Assembly (NCBI GenBank): GCA_028015205.1 | Contig: CM051514.1 | Location: forward strand, 36,534,150 to 36,598,149 | From: Mytilisepta virgata | Lineage: Eukaryota; Mollusca; Bivalvia; Mytilida; Mytilidae | Direction of reading: 5' to 3' | Length of the DNA stretch: 64,000 nt | Part shown: positions 34,205 through 47,531 of the stretch, one piece after another | How the letters are laid out: every line of letters starts with the position of its first letter | How positions within the stretch are numbered: position 1 is the first letter of the stretch | Notes under the pieces: generated by a model | Databases searched by the model: none | What the model was told of the DNA's origin: nothing | What the model saw: the letters and a program-made list of their open reading frames with translations, nothing else | Program-made: the position numbers and the translations under genes

Positions 34205-35420
34205 ATGTTGCACATTTACAATTTTAATTTACCTGTTAAAAAAACAGTGCCCTTGACCTATTAAAATTTCAAAATTCAGAATTTTTCATTAGATTCGATA
34301 TAAGTGATCTCTCGAGATGTTTTTTAGTTATTAACATTTATAAGTTCCCTTTTCAAAATGTAATTTTTCCGTCTTTTGATAGAAGGTGTTCGTAATGATT
34401 TTTTAGGAAAAAATCCAGTTTTCTTTTGGTGAGTGTGGAAGCACATACAATTGTACTTAGTTTTAAAACTGGCGTAATATTAACGTATAATGGATTGGTT
34501 TAGCAGGTCTGAGTATATCTTTGCTCCATAGAAATAAGAAAGACTGCAAACGGTCTTTTATCATGAGTTTTTATTGGCAACTGTTCGGTCTTCAACAAAG
34601 AGAAAAAGCCATACCGTAGGCTCAGATATAAAAACAATGAAACAATTCATTTGAGAAAAATAACGGTATGATTTATAACAAAACAATTTGCCAAAACAAA
34701 TTGACAGACTTGAAACAACGACAACCACTCAAATATACCAGTTCGATCCTGATATGGAACAGACATATACAGAAAGTATTGATTGATTGATCGTTGATAG
34801 CTTTACGCCACATCAGCACAAACAGGCCACATCGCGGCGAGAATGTTTATACATATAATCCTTTTCTCTAAGAATTTCGACATAATTCAGTCAGTTAGTA
34901 AAACTTGCTGTACCAGTATAATCCTAGTTTTTACGGTAAAGATGTCTATGATCATTCTTTTCTCAGACTCTAAATTGATAACTCCCTTCAATAAGCTTTC
35001 TTTAAGGGAACGACTATTTGATTTCGAAAGAAGGAAGGGGAGGAGGATTTTGAAAGTCAATAACTTTGCCTGGTATGAACTGATTCAGAAAATCACAAGT
35101 GTGATGAAAATGAATACTCTGTAATATGAAATGCAGGATATTTAAGGATATATATGTTAAAATTATTTTTTGCACAGGAAAGCTGCGGAAAAAATAAGGA
35201 TGTGTAGCAACAGACGAAAAAAAACAATTCCTGCTGCCAGCTTGACACATATAGGTCATTGGCTTCTGAGGTTTGCTCGAACAAATCTAAAGCTTTGGAA
35301 TTATTGCAGTTTTTTCTGCTGATGTATAATTTATAGAAGGAAAGGTGATACATTTTTTTTGTCTTTCACGCCAAGAGGGATTTAGGTAGAAAAACATCAT
35401 GCAAGACTGTAACATAGACT
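34205..35420. other. No gene supported
   Basis: About 1.2 kb of AT-rich spacer before the minisatellite. The longest frame (plus strand from 34843) has no recognisable motif and is treated as chance. Confidence 0.5.
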
Positions 35421-35423
35421 TGA

Positions 35424-35805
35424 CTGACTACATTTGTCTTATACACACCGACAATTGACTACATTTGTCTTATACACACCGACAACTGACTACATTTGTC
35501 TTATACACACCGACAACTGACTACCTTTATCTCATACACACCGAAAACTGACTACCTTTGTCTCATACACACCGACAACTGACTACCTTTGTCTCATACA
35601 CACCGAAAACTGACTACCTTTGTCTCATACACACCGACAACTGACTACATTTGTCTTATACACACCGACAACTGACTACATTTGTCTCATACACACCGAC
35701 AACTCACTACCTTTGTCTCATACACACCGACAACTCACTACCTTTGTCTCATACACACCGACAACTGACTACATTTGTCTCATACACACCGAAAACTCAC
35801 TACAC
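35424..35805. repeat. 31-bp minisatellite, about 12 copies
   Basis: Longest array of the 31-bp unit in the window, with 'gtcttatacacaccga' and 'gtctcatacacaccga' subtypes. Each array is followed by the same 45-bp segment containing 'acgtatcgactgtaaacg' (here about 35826-35870), then satellite. Confidence 0.95.
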
Positions 35806-35869
35806 TGGCATTACAATACTTATTGATAAAGAAAGCTGACTATACGTATCGACTGTAAACGGCGCAGAC

Positions 35870-37355
35870 GTTTATATATAACACTGAGTTGTTTGAGGAG
35901 TATGACCACTATACACGTTCATATAACACTGGTACTGATTTGTTTTAGGTTTATGACCACTATTAAACGTTTAAATAGCACTGCTACTGAGGTGAGTGAC
36001 CACTACGGAACATTCTTTTATCACTGTTACTAAGTTATTTGAGGTGTTTGACCTCTAGATAACGTTCACATAACACTTGTACTGACACAGAAAATCATTC
36101 TGATAGAACCGCTGCTGATTTGTTCGAGGTATATGACCCCTAGATAACGTTCACATAACACTTGTACTGAGTTGTTTGAAGTGTATGACCACTATAAAGT
36201 TCTTATAGCATTGCTACTGAGTTATTCTAGGTGTATGACCCCTAGATAATGTTCACATAACACTGATACTGAGTTGTTTGAGGTGTATGACCACTATAAA
36301 ACGTTCTTATAACATTACTACTGAGTAATTCGAGGTGTATGACCCTTATATAACGTTCATATATCACTGTTTTCTGAGTTGTTTGAGGTTTACAATCACT
36401 ATAAAACGTTCCTACATGAGTTATTCGAGCTGTATAATCTAGTTAACGTTCAAATAACACTTGTACTGAGTTTTTTGTGATGTATGACTATAATAAAACG
36501 TTCTAATAGAACTGCTGCTGAGTTATTCGACGTGTATGACCTCGAGATCTATAACGTTCATATAACACTGAAACTGAGTTGTTTGAAGTGTATGACCACT
36601 ATAAAATGTTTTTATAGCACTGTAAATAAGTTATTCAAGATGTATTACCCTAGATAACGTTCATATAATACTGGTTCTGAGTTTTTTTAGGAATATGACT
36701 AGTATAAAACGTTCTTAAAGCACTGCTGCTGAGGTATTCGAGGTGTATGACCTCTAGATAACGTTCATATAACGCTTGTATTGAGTTGCTCGAGGTGCAT
36801 GACCACTATAAAATGTTCATATAACACTGCTACTGAGTTATTCGAGATGCATGACCCCTAGTTTATGTTCATATAACATAGGTACTGAGTTGTTTGAGGT
36901 GTATGACCCCTAGATAACACTTGTACAGAGTTGTTTGAAGTGCATGACCTCTACTTAACGTTGATATAACACTGCTACTGAGTTATTCGAGATGCATGAC
37001 CCGTAGTTTACGTTCATATAACATCGGTACTGAGTTGTTTGAGGTGTATGACCACAATAAAACGTTCTTATAGCATTGCTACTGAGTTATTCGAGGTGTA
37101 TGACCGCTAGATAACGTTTATATATTGCTACTGACCCCTAGGTAACGTACATATAACACTGGTACTGAGTTGTTTGAGATGAATGAGCACTATGAAACAT
37201 TCTTTTATCACTGTTACTAAAATATTCGAGGTGTTTGATCACTAGATAAGGTTCATATAAAACTTGTACTGAGTTTTGTGAGGTGTAGGACCACACAAAA
37301 ACGTTCTGATAGCACCGCTACTGATTTATTCGAGGTATATGACCCCTAGATAACA
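35870..37355. repeat. Satellite (104-bp family), longest array
   Basis: About 1.5 kb of the 2 x 52-bp satellite, continuous across the left boundary of duplication copy B at 36743. The matching first part in copy A is cut off by the window edge, so the duplication may be longer than 6.76 kb. Confidence 0.9.
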
Positions 37356-37462
37356 TAAAAGACCGTTTTAAGCTCTTTGGGATTTACAACACTTATTAAG
37401 AAGATTTTGAATGCTTTATGTGCCGTGTTAAGCTATACATTTCAAATACGCAGATTCACACA

Positions 37463-37634
37463 GACAACTGACTACATTTGTCTCATACACACCGAAAACT
37501 GACTACCTTTGTCTCATACACACCGACAACTGACTACATTTGTCTCATACACACCGACAACTGACTACCTTTGTCTCATACACACCGACAACTGACTACC
37601 TTTGTCTCATACACACCGAAAACTCACTACACTG
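37463..37634. repeat. 31-bp minisatellite, copy B
   Basis: Exact counterpart of 721-892 at +36742. Confidence 0.9.
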
Positions 37635-37696
37635 ACATTGCAATATTTATTGATAAAGAAAGCTGACTATACGTATCGACTGTAAACGGCGCAGAC

Positions 37697-37852
37697 GTTC
37701 ATATAACACTAAACATGAGTTGTTTGAGGAGTATGACCACTATAGAACGTTCTTATAGGACTGCTGTTGGGTTATGCGAGGTATATGACCCCTAGATAAC
37801 GTTCACATAGCACTTATACTGAGTTAGTTTGAGTTGGAAGAGAACTATAAAA
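37697..37852. repeat. Satellite fragment, copy B
   Basis: Exact counterpart of 955-1110. Confidence 0.75.
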
Positions 37853-37872
37853 CATACCACTAAAGTGCTGAT

Positions 37873-40800
37873 CTGCAGCGCTGCTGCTAAATTTTTCGCA
37901 CTAAGCTCATTTTCCTATGCCTTATTGTTGTTTTGAGTCTTAACAGGGTTTCTGATACTGCAATAACATATAATACATTTACTTCAAATGTACCATTGTG
38001 CAATAGAATGATTGATCATTGGACAAATTTGGAGACATTTATACTATGTTGAACGGATATATTTAACCAGAAATTCAACTAATGGATAAGCTGAATGGTT
38101 GATTAAAGACCAACACAATCCATGAATAACTAGAACTGTGAGTGACCTCACTGAGTGATACCCCATTTGCAATACTAGGAGTTTACACTTACAAACTTCA
38201 AACCCTTAAGTTTGATTATCTCCCTTTGCAAGCACCCAGTGATAATTATCTTGCTTCACACACATCTACGTATGATGCCCAACTTCATATAAAGTTTCAT
38301 CAAAATGAATTGAACAGTTTAGGAGTTGCGCTTACAAGCTTTAAACATGTAAAACCATTACGGTGAATTATCTTCCTTTGCAAGAATCCGGTGATAATTA
38401 TATTGCTTCATGCACATCTACATATGATGCCCAACCTTCACATAAAGTTTCATCAAAATCAATTGAACTGTTTAGGAGGAGTTGCGCTTACAATGTATAT
38501 GGACAAAATACTAGCAACTGAGCTGGGGATATCGACTCCAATAGTAACAAGAGAGCAAAGTTCAAGGTCAACATCCTTAATATGCCACACATCATCTTGA
38601 GGAAATCTACGTACACAACAAATATCCAAGGCCTAGGTCTTAAGGCAAAAAAGTTTCAAAAATGACCAATTTATTGACCTTGAGGTCAAGGATCAAGGTC
38701 AATATCCTCAGAATGTGAAACATCGTCTCGAGGTAACCTACCTACACACCAAAGATCCAAGGCCTAGGTCTTTAGACAAAAAAGTTACAAAAATGACCTA
38801 TTTATTGACCTTGAGGTCCACGGTCAAGGTCAATATTCTTGGTACCCGACATATCATCTTGAAATAACCTATCTACACACCAAAAATACAAGGACTAGGT
38901 TTTAAGACAAAAAAGTTACAGGCCGGACACGAAGATGATCTAAAATGACTTATTTATTCACCCTAAGGTCAAGGGTCAAGGTCATAGGTCAAAATTTTTG
39001 AAACATGACACATCTTCTTGAGGTGACATATCCACATACCATAGATCTAAGGTCTAGGTCTAAGACAAGAAAGTTATAGGCCGGACACGATTGGCAGCCG
39101 CCCAAAAATGTCCTATTTATTGAACCTGAGGTCAATATTCTTGGTACGCGACACATTATCTTGAGATAACCTACCTACAAACCAAAAATCCAAGGCCTAG
39201 GTCTTTAGACAAAACAGTTACAGGCCGGACACGAAGATGATCTAAAATGACCTATTTATTCACCCTAAGGTCAAGGGTCAAGGTCATAGGTCAACATTTT
39301 TTAAATATGACACACCGTCTTGAGGTGACATATCCAACATATCACAGATCTAAGGTCTAGGTCCTAAGACAAGAAAGTTATAGGCCGCACACAATTGGCA
39401 GCCGCCCGCCCGCCCGACTTCACCAATTCAATAACCGGATTTTTCCAGAGGAAAACCCGGTTAAAATACAATTCTTTGATACACAAGATGAGCACATTTC
39501 ATCGATTTAAATCACATTAGTTGTATTCAAGGCTTAAAATGTTGAAATCCAATACAATAATCCAAAAGGTTGAAGAGCAATTCAAAGTCACCAAAATGGC
39601 CAAAAGGGGTTATGCCAAAACCACCAAAGGGCAGATCATTGTACAAGGGAGATACTCTAATGAAAAGAGTTCATGTAAAACAAAGCATTAACATATTAAC
39701 ACATCATTAAAATGATTAAAAAAAAAATTACAGTTGTATATTTGTTCTGTGTTTACAAAGCTAAAGTTAAAGATAGTACCAGAAAGTGGCATCCAAAACA
39801 TCGCATGTGCAAGTAAATAAACCAGAGGCTCCAAGGAGCCTGTATCGCTCATCTGATATTTCCATTTGTTCATCGATAAGGGACCCTGAGATTAACATCC
39901 GTTCCATGTTTGGTTTCAATCCATTCAGATATTTTCAAGAAGAAGCCGTCTGTATGTACTTTTCATAAGGTCCTAAGTTAAACTAAGTCTTCCACAGAAG
40001 GTCATCACGGATGACAGATCGGCACCAAAGTAACAATACTTGGCCAGAACGTCATAAGGAACATTCATGCTATGTTTCGTTTCAATCCATTCAGTGGTTC
40101 TCTAGATGAAGATTTTTGTATGAAATTTCCCGTAGGAGCAATCGGAATAGGTATAATGGACCGAGCAATGCCCAAGCTTTTTTTCAGAATTGCCCACAAA
40201 CTATCCTATCCACGTTGGGTGGTTATTGACTTCGTTGAACGTGGGCATCCTTTATCTGGTGAAACTTCGTTTTGACTGTGGAAAAACACGGTGGATGGTC
40301 AGCAGATGGATATAATAAAAGGGTTAAAAATTAACGTTATGGTTTCTTATTGATTTAATTCCAATCCTTTTCATAATATTATAATTCTTCCTTTTGATGC
40401 AGAGGTAACTCTTAGCTGAGTTTGGATACCTGTTTGTTTTAATTGTTTTGATTTTATTAATTCATCATAATATCTGTAACCGGTTTTCCAATATTTTGAT
40501 CGCGAGCACTGTTGAGTTGTCAGTCAACGAAATGGCCATACAGTGCATCAAATTTATTTCGGTATTTTGTGATACGTTTTATTCGTATACAGTCGGGAGT
40601 TTTTTTCACCTTGTCCAACATCGGTGTCAGCATAAATAAATGGGTCAGCTGTAGACCAGAGAATGATTGACATTAATCTTGACCGCGGTATATTGTGTTA
40701 TGAACTTAGTTGTGTAACATGAATTGACAAGACCGCAAAAATCTCGTACAAAAACTGGCGGATACGACGGTATGATAATATCTTCAATCAATACAATTTG

Positions 40801-42463
40801 GAAAAATAAGTTATGTATGTTCGGGACAAATATTGAATTTGATTATATCGTCAACGGGAGAATTTGATATGACCTATATTGCAGACCGACCAAGAACGAA
40901 TGAATTGGATAAAAGATAAATTTTCAATTGTTTTGTTGTATTTGTATCTGAGGAAAATTCCCAGCACAGGAAACTTTACATTTTGTAAACAGGCGGCGAA
41001 ATTTTATTTCATCTTAGAACGAAATAAAGGTTATGTACAAAATGTATGTAGTATAGGAAGCATCTAAAATGTTGTTATCATTACATTTTTTCAAAAGATA
41101 ACATTTTTAAGAACCAAATACATGTACGTGCAATTTGACTATATGCATTAAGAAAAAAAAATACTACAGATCAAACAAAAAAATAAATAAATATCAATTG
41201 ATGACATTTATTTCGTAATAAATTGTAATCCAATTTGAAGAAAATAACGAAATAAAAGACAGACAGACACCGTTAAAGAGTTAAACGGAGAAATTTGAGA
41301 AACAGTATATAAGACGGTGTTTCAGAGATATACGGGGAAATTTGAGAAACAGTATATAAGAGTTTCAGAGATACACGGGGATATTTAAGGAACAGTATAT
41401 AAGACAGTTTCAGATTTCTAAAGATTCCGAATGCATTTTTGAAATATCACCGTATTGGGAGTGGACGGGGAAAATTGACGATATAGCCTATTTTGTTTTT
41501 GCCGAGAAAAGTGAAAACGAAATTTGATAAATGTAACCAGAGACATGTTTTATATATCTAGGGCGTAACGTCATTCCAAAATAATACTTTCAAAAACGAT
41601 TGATAAGTTTTGTTCTTGGATATATATATCGTCATCCAAAACCACCCCATCGAGTCAAATGGTCGCTCCATACTGAGGAATTTCCCGTGTTGCCAGATTG
41701 TCGATATTACGACCAAACAATGTTTAGATAATTTATATGCTGTACTTATTGTCGAAAATAGCCGAGAGTCCTGTATGGAATCAACAGAAATAAATTGGGT
41801 CAATAAATAATTATAAAAATAATACATGCGTTCTATTATTAATCCTTGTGCTCTCGTTAACCTTAATTGTTGTTTATTTTATTCCATTCCATATAAACAG
41901 TGTACCTTTCTAAAATAAGAATGTACTGCACATTTCGCATATTTTTTTTTTCCTTCATATAATGAGAATTTATATTTAGACATTCTTCGTGTGAACTAAA
42001 TATTTCTGAGCATGCGCGATGAATTTTCCGCGATGTAATTAAAATGCACGCCTGCAAACTCCGTCTTAAAGGCCAATTTATTTATAATTATTTAATACGA
42101 ATCGTATTAATAGATTAGGTGATGGACTTAACCTATATTTGAGACACGCTTTCTGGGTTGTATAAACATCGAAATCAAAGTCTTATAACGAGTCGCATTA
42201 TACAAGAATTAAATAATTAAATCTATTAAAAAAGAAAGAGATCAAAATGTCCCCAGGTAATGCACAAGCCTACAACTGAGACTGGTTCAGGTTGAACGGG
42301 GCCCTGATAATGGAGACTGCACTACTTTCAAACATTGTATCAATACGCAAACAGGAAAGAGGTTAGATGGCTCAGTACAAAGTTATTGCCAGCTTGCTTA
42401 CAATGTTACGCGCAGCGTCAGCTAGATAAGCTAAAGCTTATCTTCGCTGCAGCAGCGCTGCAG
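37873..42463. mobile_element. 4.6-kb inverted-end non-coding element, copy B
   Basis: Counterpart of 1131-5721 with the same 15-bp perfect inverted ends (37873-37887 and 42449-42463) and the same internal repeats: AGGTCA-rich at 38610-39414, 3x tandem at 41289-41414. No difference from copy A was noticed. Confidence 0.55.
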
Positions 42464-43162
42464 AAAAACGTCCTTATAGCACTGTAATGAGTTATCTGAG
42501 GTGCATGACCCCTAGTTAAAATTCATATAACACTGGTACTGATCTGTTTTAGGTTTATGACCACTATTAAACGTTTAAATAGCACTGCTACTGAGGTGAG
42601 TGACCACTACGGAACATTCTTTTATCACTGTTACTAAGTTATTTGAGGTGTTTGACCTCTAGATAACGTTCACATAACACTTATACTGACCACAGAAAAT
42701 CGTTCTGATAGAATCGCTGCTGATTTGTTCGAGGTATATGACCCCTAGATAACGTTCACATAACACTTGTACTGAGTTGTTTGAAGTGTATGACCACTAT
42801 AAAAGTTCTTATAGCACTGCTACTGAGTTATTCGAGGTGTATGACCCTAGATAACACTGGTACAGAGTTGTTTGAAGTGCATGACCTCTACTTAACGTTC
42901 ATATAACACTGCTACTGAGTTATTCGAGATGTATGCATGACCCCTAGTTCATGTTCATATAACATCGGTACTGAGTTGTTTGAGGTGTATGACCACAATA
43001 AAACGTTCTTATAGCATTGCTACTGAGTTATTCGAGGTGTATGACCGCTAGATAACGTTTATATACTGCTACTGACCCCTAGTTAACGTACATATAACAC
43101 TGGTACTGAGTTGTTTGAGGTGTATGACCCCATAATAACGTTTATATACAAGTTTTACTGAG
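42464..43162. repeat. Satellite array, copy B
   Basis: Exact counterpart of 5722-6420. Confidence 0.85.
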
Positions 43163-43499
43163 AAGTTGGACGCTTTAACCACTACACCACAGTTATCCTA
43201 TTGAAGGATACACATTTTGATTCATGGTAGTCAGACTGCTGTGTGTATCCTCTCCGTGTAGTGACTTCACCGCAAATTTCCTAAATGTGGTTAGTTTTCG
43301 GTGTGTATGTGTTAAGGTAGTTACTTCGTTTGTGGAAAACATAAAGCGATCCAATTGCAATTTATACTTTGTTTACCTTCAAATGTTTATTTTATTGTTA
43401 CTGTTGTAGCTCAGTGGTATTGTTTATCCTTTACACGCACTGGAAATACAGGTAGTCATTCTCCGGGCAATTGCCAAATGTAGTGACTTTTCCGGGTAG

Positions 43500-43697
<198 letters not shown>

Positions 43698-43699
43698 CG

Positions 43700-44335
43700 A
43701 AAACACAAAGAAATCGATGGGATATATTTACATGAGAAATTAACCCATGTTATAGTGGAACAATGTGACTGAAAAGCAATATTGTAAGGATTTTCAATGG
43801 GGAGCCACAGGGTCACATCAACACGCAGTATTTCAATACTTTCCTAAAATTGTTACTCAATATTTTGCTGTTTTGCTGTTAAAACACGAGTATTTCTCTC
43901 GTGCGTAACTCTCTCTGTAAATGGTTGTCTGTGAATTTGGTAATTGAATCTGTTCAGCGCCGTTTTTGTTTACTGTTTCGGCTTTTCACAGACCAATTGT
44001 TATCTCATTATGTTGTTTATTATACATCAAAATTGTCATTAGAGAAAGTATATCGAAGAACAGGATCAAGATGAGCGTACTAATTATATCAGGTATATTT
44101 GCACTTTCGAAAAGTTCAGAGATACTGTTGACACCTTTTTGTGACGTAAACTTTTGAATGCAATTTATTTCTATACAAGATGTCATCTAATGTATCTAAA
44201 AGCCCAATAGATCGTTCTGAATTTCAAAACTTTGGGACCTCAGGGCAGGATTGTAGAACAAAAAATTGTAAATTTAAACTTGTGACTTGAATTCCATTTT
44301 ATGCATTTTCTTTCTGTGCAATTTTGTCATTCACT
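43700..44335. other. No gene supported
   Basis: Flank of the duplication, AT-rich, with small frames only. Confidence 0.5.
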
Positions 44336-44683
44336 AACAATCTCCGAAACAGAGGCTCTTGTATCTCCTACGTCAATCCAACATAATCGATTGACGTAGT
44401 CTTATGCTGTTGACTGGCATAATAATAATTAAAGTCGATATTCTTTGAAAAACACGTTTATTCCTTTCCCTCTTAAAATCACAAACTGACGACAACTCAC
44501 AAACTACATGTACGATACAGAAACAATACCGGACTACAATTCCGTACTTCATCCAATTAACTTTACATATATGCATAAAGAGAGATAACTCTCCAACATT
44601 TACCTTACAACCACCAAACGTTATGACCATACCAAACTGAGATATAACAGTAGGAGATACAAGAGCCTCTGTTTCGGAGATTG
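44336..44683. mobile_element. 348-bp MITE with 34-bp perfect inverted ends
   Basis: The sequence starting 'caatctccgaaacagaggct' (44338-44371) is perfectly inverted at 44650-44683. The direct repeat 'attcact' flanks it (44329-44335 and 44684-44690). A 7-8-bp target duplication suggests a hAT-like parent, but the inner sequence gives no family. A second short inverted pair ('tacgtcaat'/'attgacgta') lies next to the left arm. Confidence 0.85.
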
Positions 44684-44998
44684 ATTCACTGAATGCGAAC
44701 CGAAAATTATGATTTTAAGCTTTTGTCTTGATATTTTGTCTTTGTATTTTGTTTGTATACAGTATTGTCATTTATAATACGTAGACAAGCAAGTAGGTTT
44801 TAGAATTTTTGTTTTCAAATATTAAGTGTCGAGAGGATCGAATTTTGCACCGAATATTCTTATCAGATTTTTAAAACAATACAAAACAACTTTTGTTTAT
44901 ATAAATTTGATTTAATTTTAATTATCAAATATGGGGACTACAGAGGTTGAATTTGAAATTATCAAAAGAGTCATAGTTCACAATTTGAAGATAGTAAT

Positions 44999-45063
44999 TT
45001 TGTACTATATCCGATTGGACATATATTATATTGTTCTAATACATGCATAATAAAATAAAGATT
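44999..45063. repeat. 65-bp dispersed repeat, partner at 53450-53515
   Basis: 'attggacatatattatattg' and 'ataataaaataaagatt' recur nearly unchanged at 53450-53515. Each contains an AATAAA, so this may be a retrotransposed or 3'-end fragment. Confidence 0.6.
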
Positions 45064-45387
45064 CAGCTTACTTATTTATCACGGCAGCTTTAAACCCTTT
45101 TTTCCCTATTTGAACATGATCACCGTCCCCATACACATGTGGCATCAGCTTACTTATTTATCACGGCAGCTTTAAACTCTTTTTTCCCTATTTGAACATG
45201 ATCACCGTCCCCATACACATTTGGCATCAGCTTACTTATTTATCACGGCAGCTTTAAACCCTTTTCTCTATTTGAACATGATCACCGTCCCCATACGCAT
45301 GTGGCATCAGCTTACTTATTTACCATGCCAGCTTTAAACCCTTTTCCCTATTTGAACATGATCACCGTCCCCATACGCATGTGGCAT
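45064..45387. repeat. Tandem repeat, 4 x 80-82 bp
   Basis: Four units starting at 45064, 45146, 45228 and 45308, each running from 'cagcttacttattta' to 'ccatac.catgtggcat'. Differences are mainly in a T run (explaining 80 versus 82) and single bases, so the array is young. Confidence 0.95.
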
Positions 45388-45858
45388 TGGACACGGTGCT
45401 TTCCTTCAACCTCGTTGGATCATCTGACATTGTCATCACGTCTTTTGGAATAGGGTCAATTAACGCTTTAATTAAACTGGCATTCAAATGGCCCTAATCA
45501 TATAAGCGGTACTAGGTATTCTGATATTCACAAATCGATACATGTTTTGCTGTACATGAAGTGATAGAGTTAATCACTATTCGTCAATGAAGCTTGTTTG
45601 TTTGTTTTTCTTCTTCACAAAATGAGCTTTATTTATGTAGATTCATAAGAAACAGAGTATAGAGTTATGCAGCGGAGTTGAGAGAAATAGTCATAACAAA
45701 CAGATGTATTACAAATCACTTGAAAAACAACTTGAAATGAGGAACTGTATTGCAGATAAATCCTTTTAATAAAGCTAATACTAACAATGAACACCGCCCT
45801 TTGCTGGATCTTGATATCTATATCTCAAATACTAAAATTTACGATAAGAGATATGATT

Positions 45859-46867
45859 AGCTCACCTGGCCAAAGGCCATGTGAGCTTTTGCCATCACTT
45901 GGCGTCCGTCGTCCGTAAACTTTCACATATTGATCATCTCCTCTAAAACCAATAGAGCAAATTTAACCAAACTTTATAGGAATGATGTATGAAAGGTCCT
46001 TTCTAAGATTGCCGAAATTTTTCCGATCCGCTGTAAAACATGGCTGCCAGTACAGGAAATAGTTTAACATTGGACCCTATGGGAAAACATGTTAAAGTTC
46101 ATGTTTTCTGAAACTGCTTGAGCAAATTTAACCAAACTTTACAGGAATGATATATGGAAGGTCCTATACTGAGATTGTTGAAATTTTTCCGATCCGCTGT
46201 AAAACATTTCTGCCAGCGCAGGACATAGTTTAACATTGGACCCTATGGGAAAACATGTTAAAGTTCATCTCCTCTGAAACTACTTGAGCAAATTTAACCA
46301 AACTTTACAGGAATGATGTATGGAAGGTCCTATACTGAGATTGTTGAAATTTTTCCGATCCGCTGTAAAACATTTCTGTCAGCGCAGGACATAGTTTAAC
46401 AATGGACCCTATGGGAAAACATGTTAAAGTTCATCTCCTCTGAAACTACTTGAGCAAATTTAACCAAACTGTTCTGGAATGATGTATGGAAGGTCCTTTA
46501 GAGGGATTGCTCATTTCGTTCGAATGCGACAAACATCATGGCTGACAGCAGGAACATAGTTTAACATACATGCCTATGGAAAAAAACATATTTTGATCAT
46601 CTCCTCTAAAACTATAATAGCAAATTGAATAAAACTGTACTGGAATGATGTATGGAAGGTCCTTTACAAAGTTGGCTCATTATGTTCGAATCTGAGAAAA
46701 ACATGGCCGCCAGAGGGGAAATACTTCTAACTTTGGACCCTATGAGAAAAATATATTTTGATCATCTGCTCTGAAACTTTTGAAGCAAATTCAACCAAAG
46801 AATTAATGGAAGTTTGTAGAAGGATTTTGTCAGGTGAGCGATACAGGCTCAGCCCACTGAGCCTCTA
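45859..46867 (+). mobile_element. Helentron-like non-autonomous element, copy 4
   Basis: Head 'agctcacctggccaaaggcc' with its hairpin complement; tail 'caggtgagcgatacaggctc' then 'gagcctctag|ttttt'. The body has about five ~170-bp units with 'aaatttaaccaaact', 'gaatgatgtatggaaggtcc' and 'ggaccctatgggaaaacatg'. It shares ends with copies 1-3 but has a different internal subfamily. Confidence 0.6.
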
Positions 46868-46869
46868 GT

Positions 46870-47400
46870 TTTTCATTTCCTATTGATAATTATCCGTTTT
46901 TAGTTGGCACGTTCCCTTGGCACCATCGCATGGTGTTTATATATCTCAACTTGTTCGATTCGCTCGTTTATGTAACAACGTATTTGATTTTAACGAAAGA
47001 AATCTCTGTATTACTGAAACATTATTACGTCAGGGATTTCCATATCATAAACTTGTCAAACGTTATTGCCATTTCGTTGACTGACTCGAGATCAAAATAT
47101 TGGAAAACCGTTTAAAGATGTAATGATGAATTAATAAGCACAACCATCAAAATTCAAAACTTACTAATATAAAGACACAAAGGGAGCTCGCTGAAAACAA
47201 ATGATTCGTCATTTTTACAGTCCATTTTCGTCCAACGTTTTTCACCAACCCCTGACGAAGATCATTTCTAGTCAAAACTGGGTTTTAAGATTTTTTCTTA
47301 AATATTCTCAAATTCTTAAATGTTTCATCATTCATTTTTACCATTTACTTGTGATTATATCACTTTTGTTTGTATTATTTTCAACATAACCACATCACAA
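46870..47400. other. No gene supported; downstream flank of the lectin gene
   Basis: AT-rich sequence without repeats, lying beyond the lectin polyA signal. Confidence 0.5.
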
Positions 47401-47406
47401 CATTTT

Positions 47407-47412
47407 TTTATT
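47407..47412 (-). terminator. Putative polyA signal of the lectin gene
   Basis: AATAAA on the minus strand, about 120 nt after the lectin stop codon (47532). Confidence 0.55.
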
Positions 47413-47531
47413 CTCGATTTGAAAGTTTTTACATTTAGACTGAATAAAACATTCTTCCGTAATTATCAGTTGAAATAGAATAAGTATGCTGTACTTCACT
47501 TTCCATGTGTAATTCTGGGTTAAATCAGCAT

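Noticed and set aside
35620..35839. Repetitive frames reading 'SHTHRQLTTFV'-like units
   Set aside because: Translation of the 31-bp minisatellite; since 31 is not a multiple of three, the frame changes between units.
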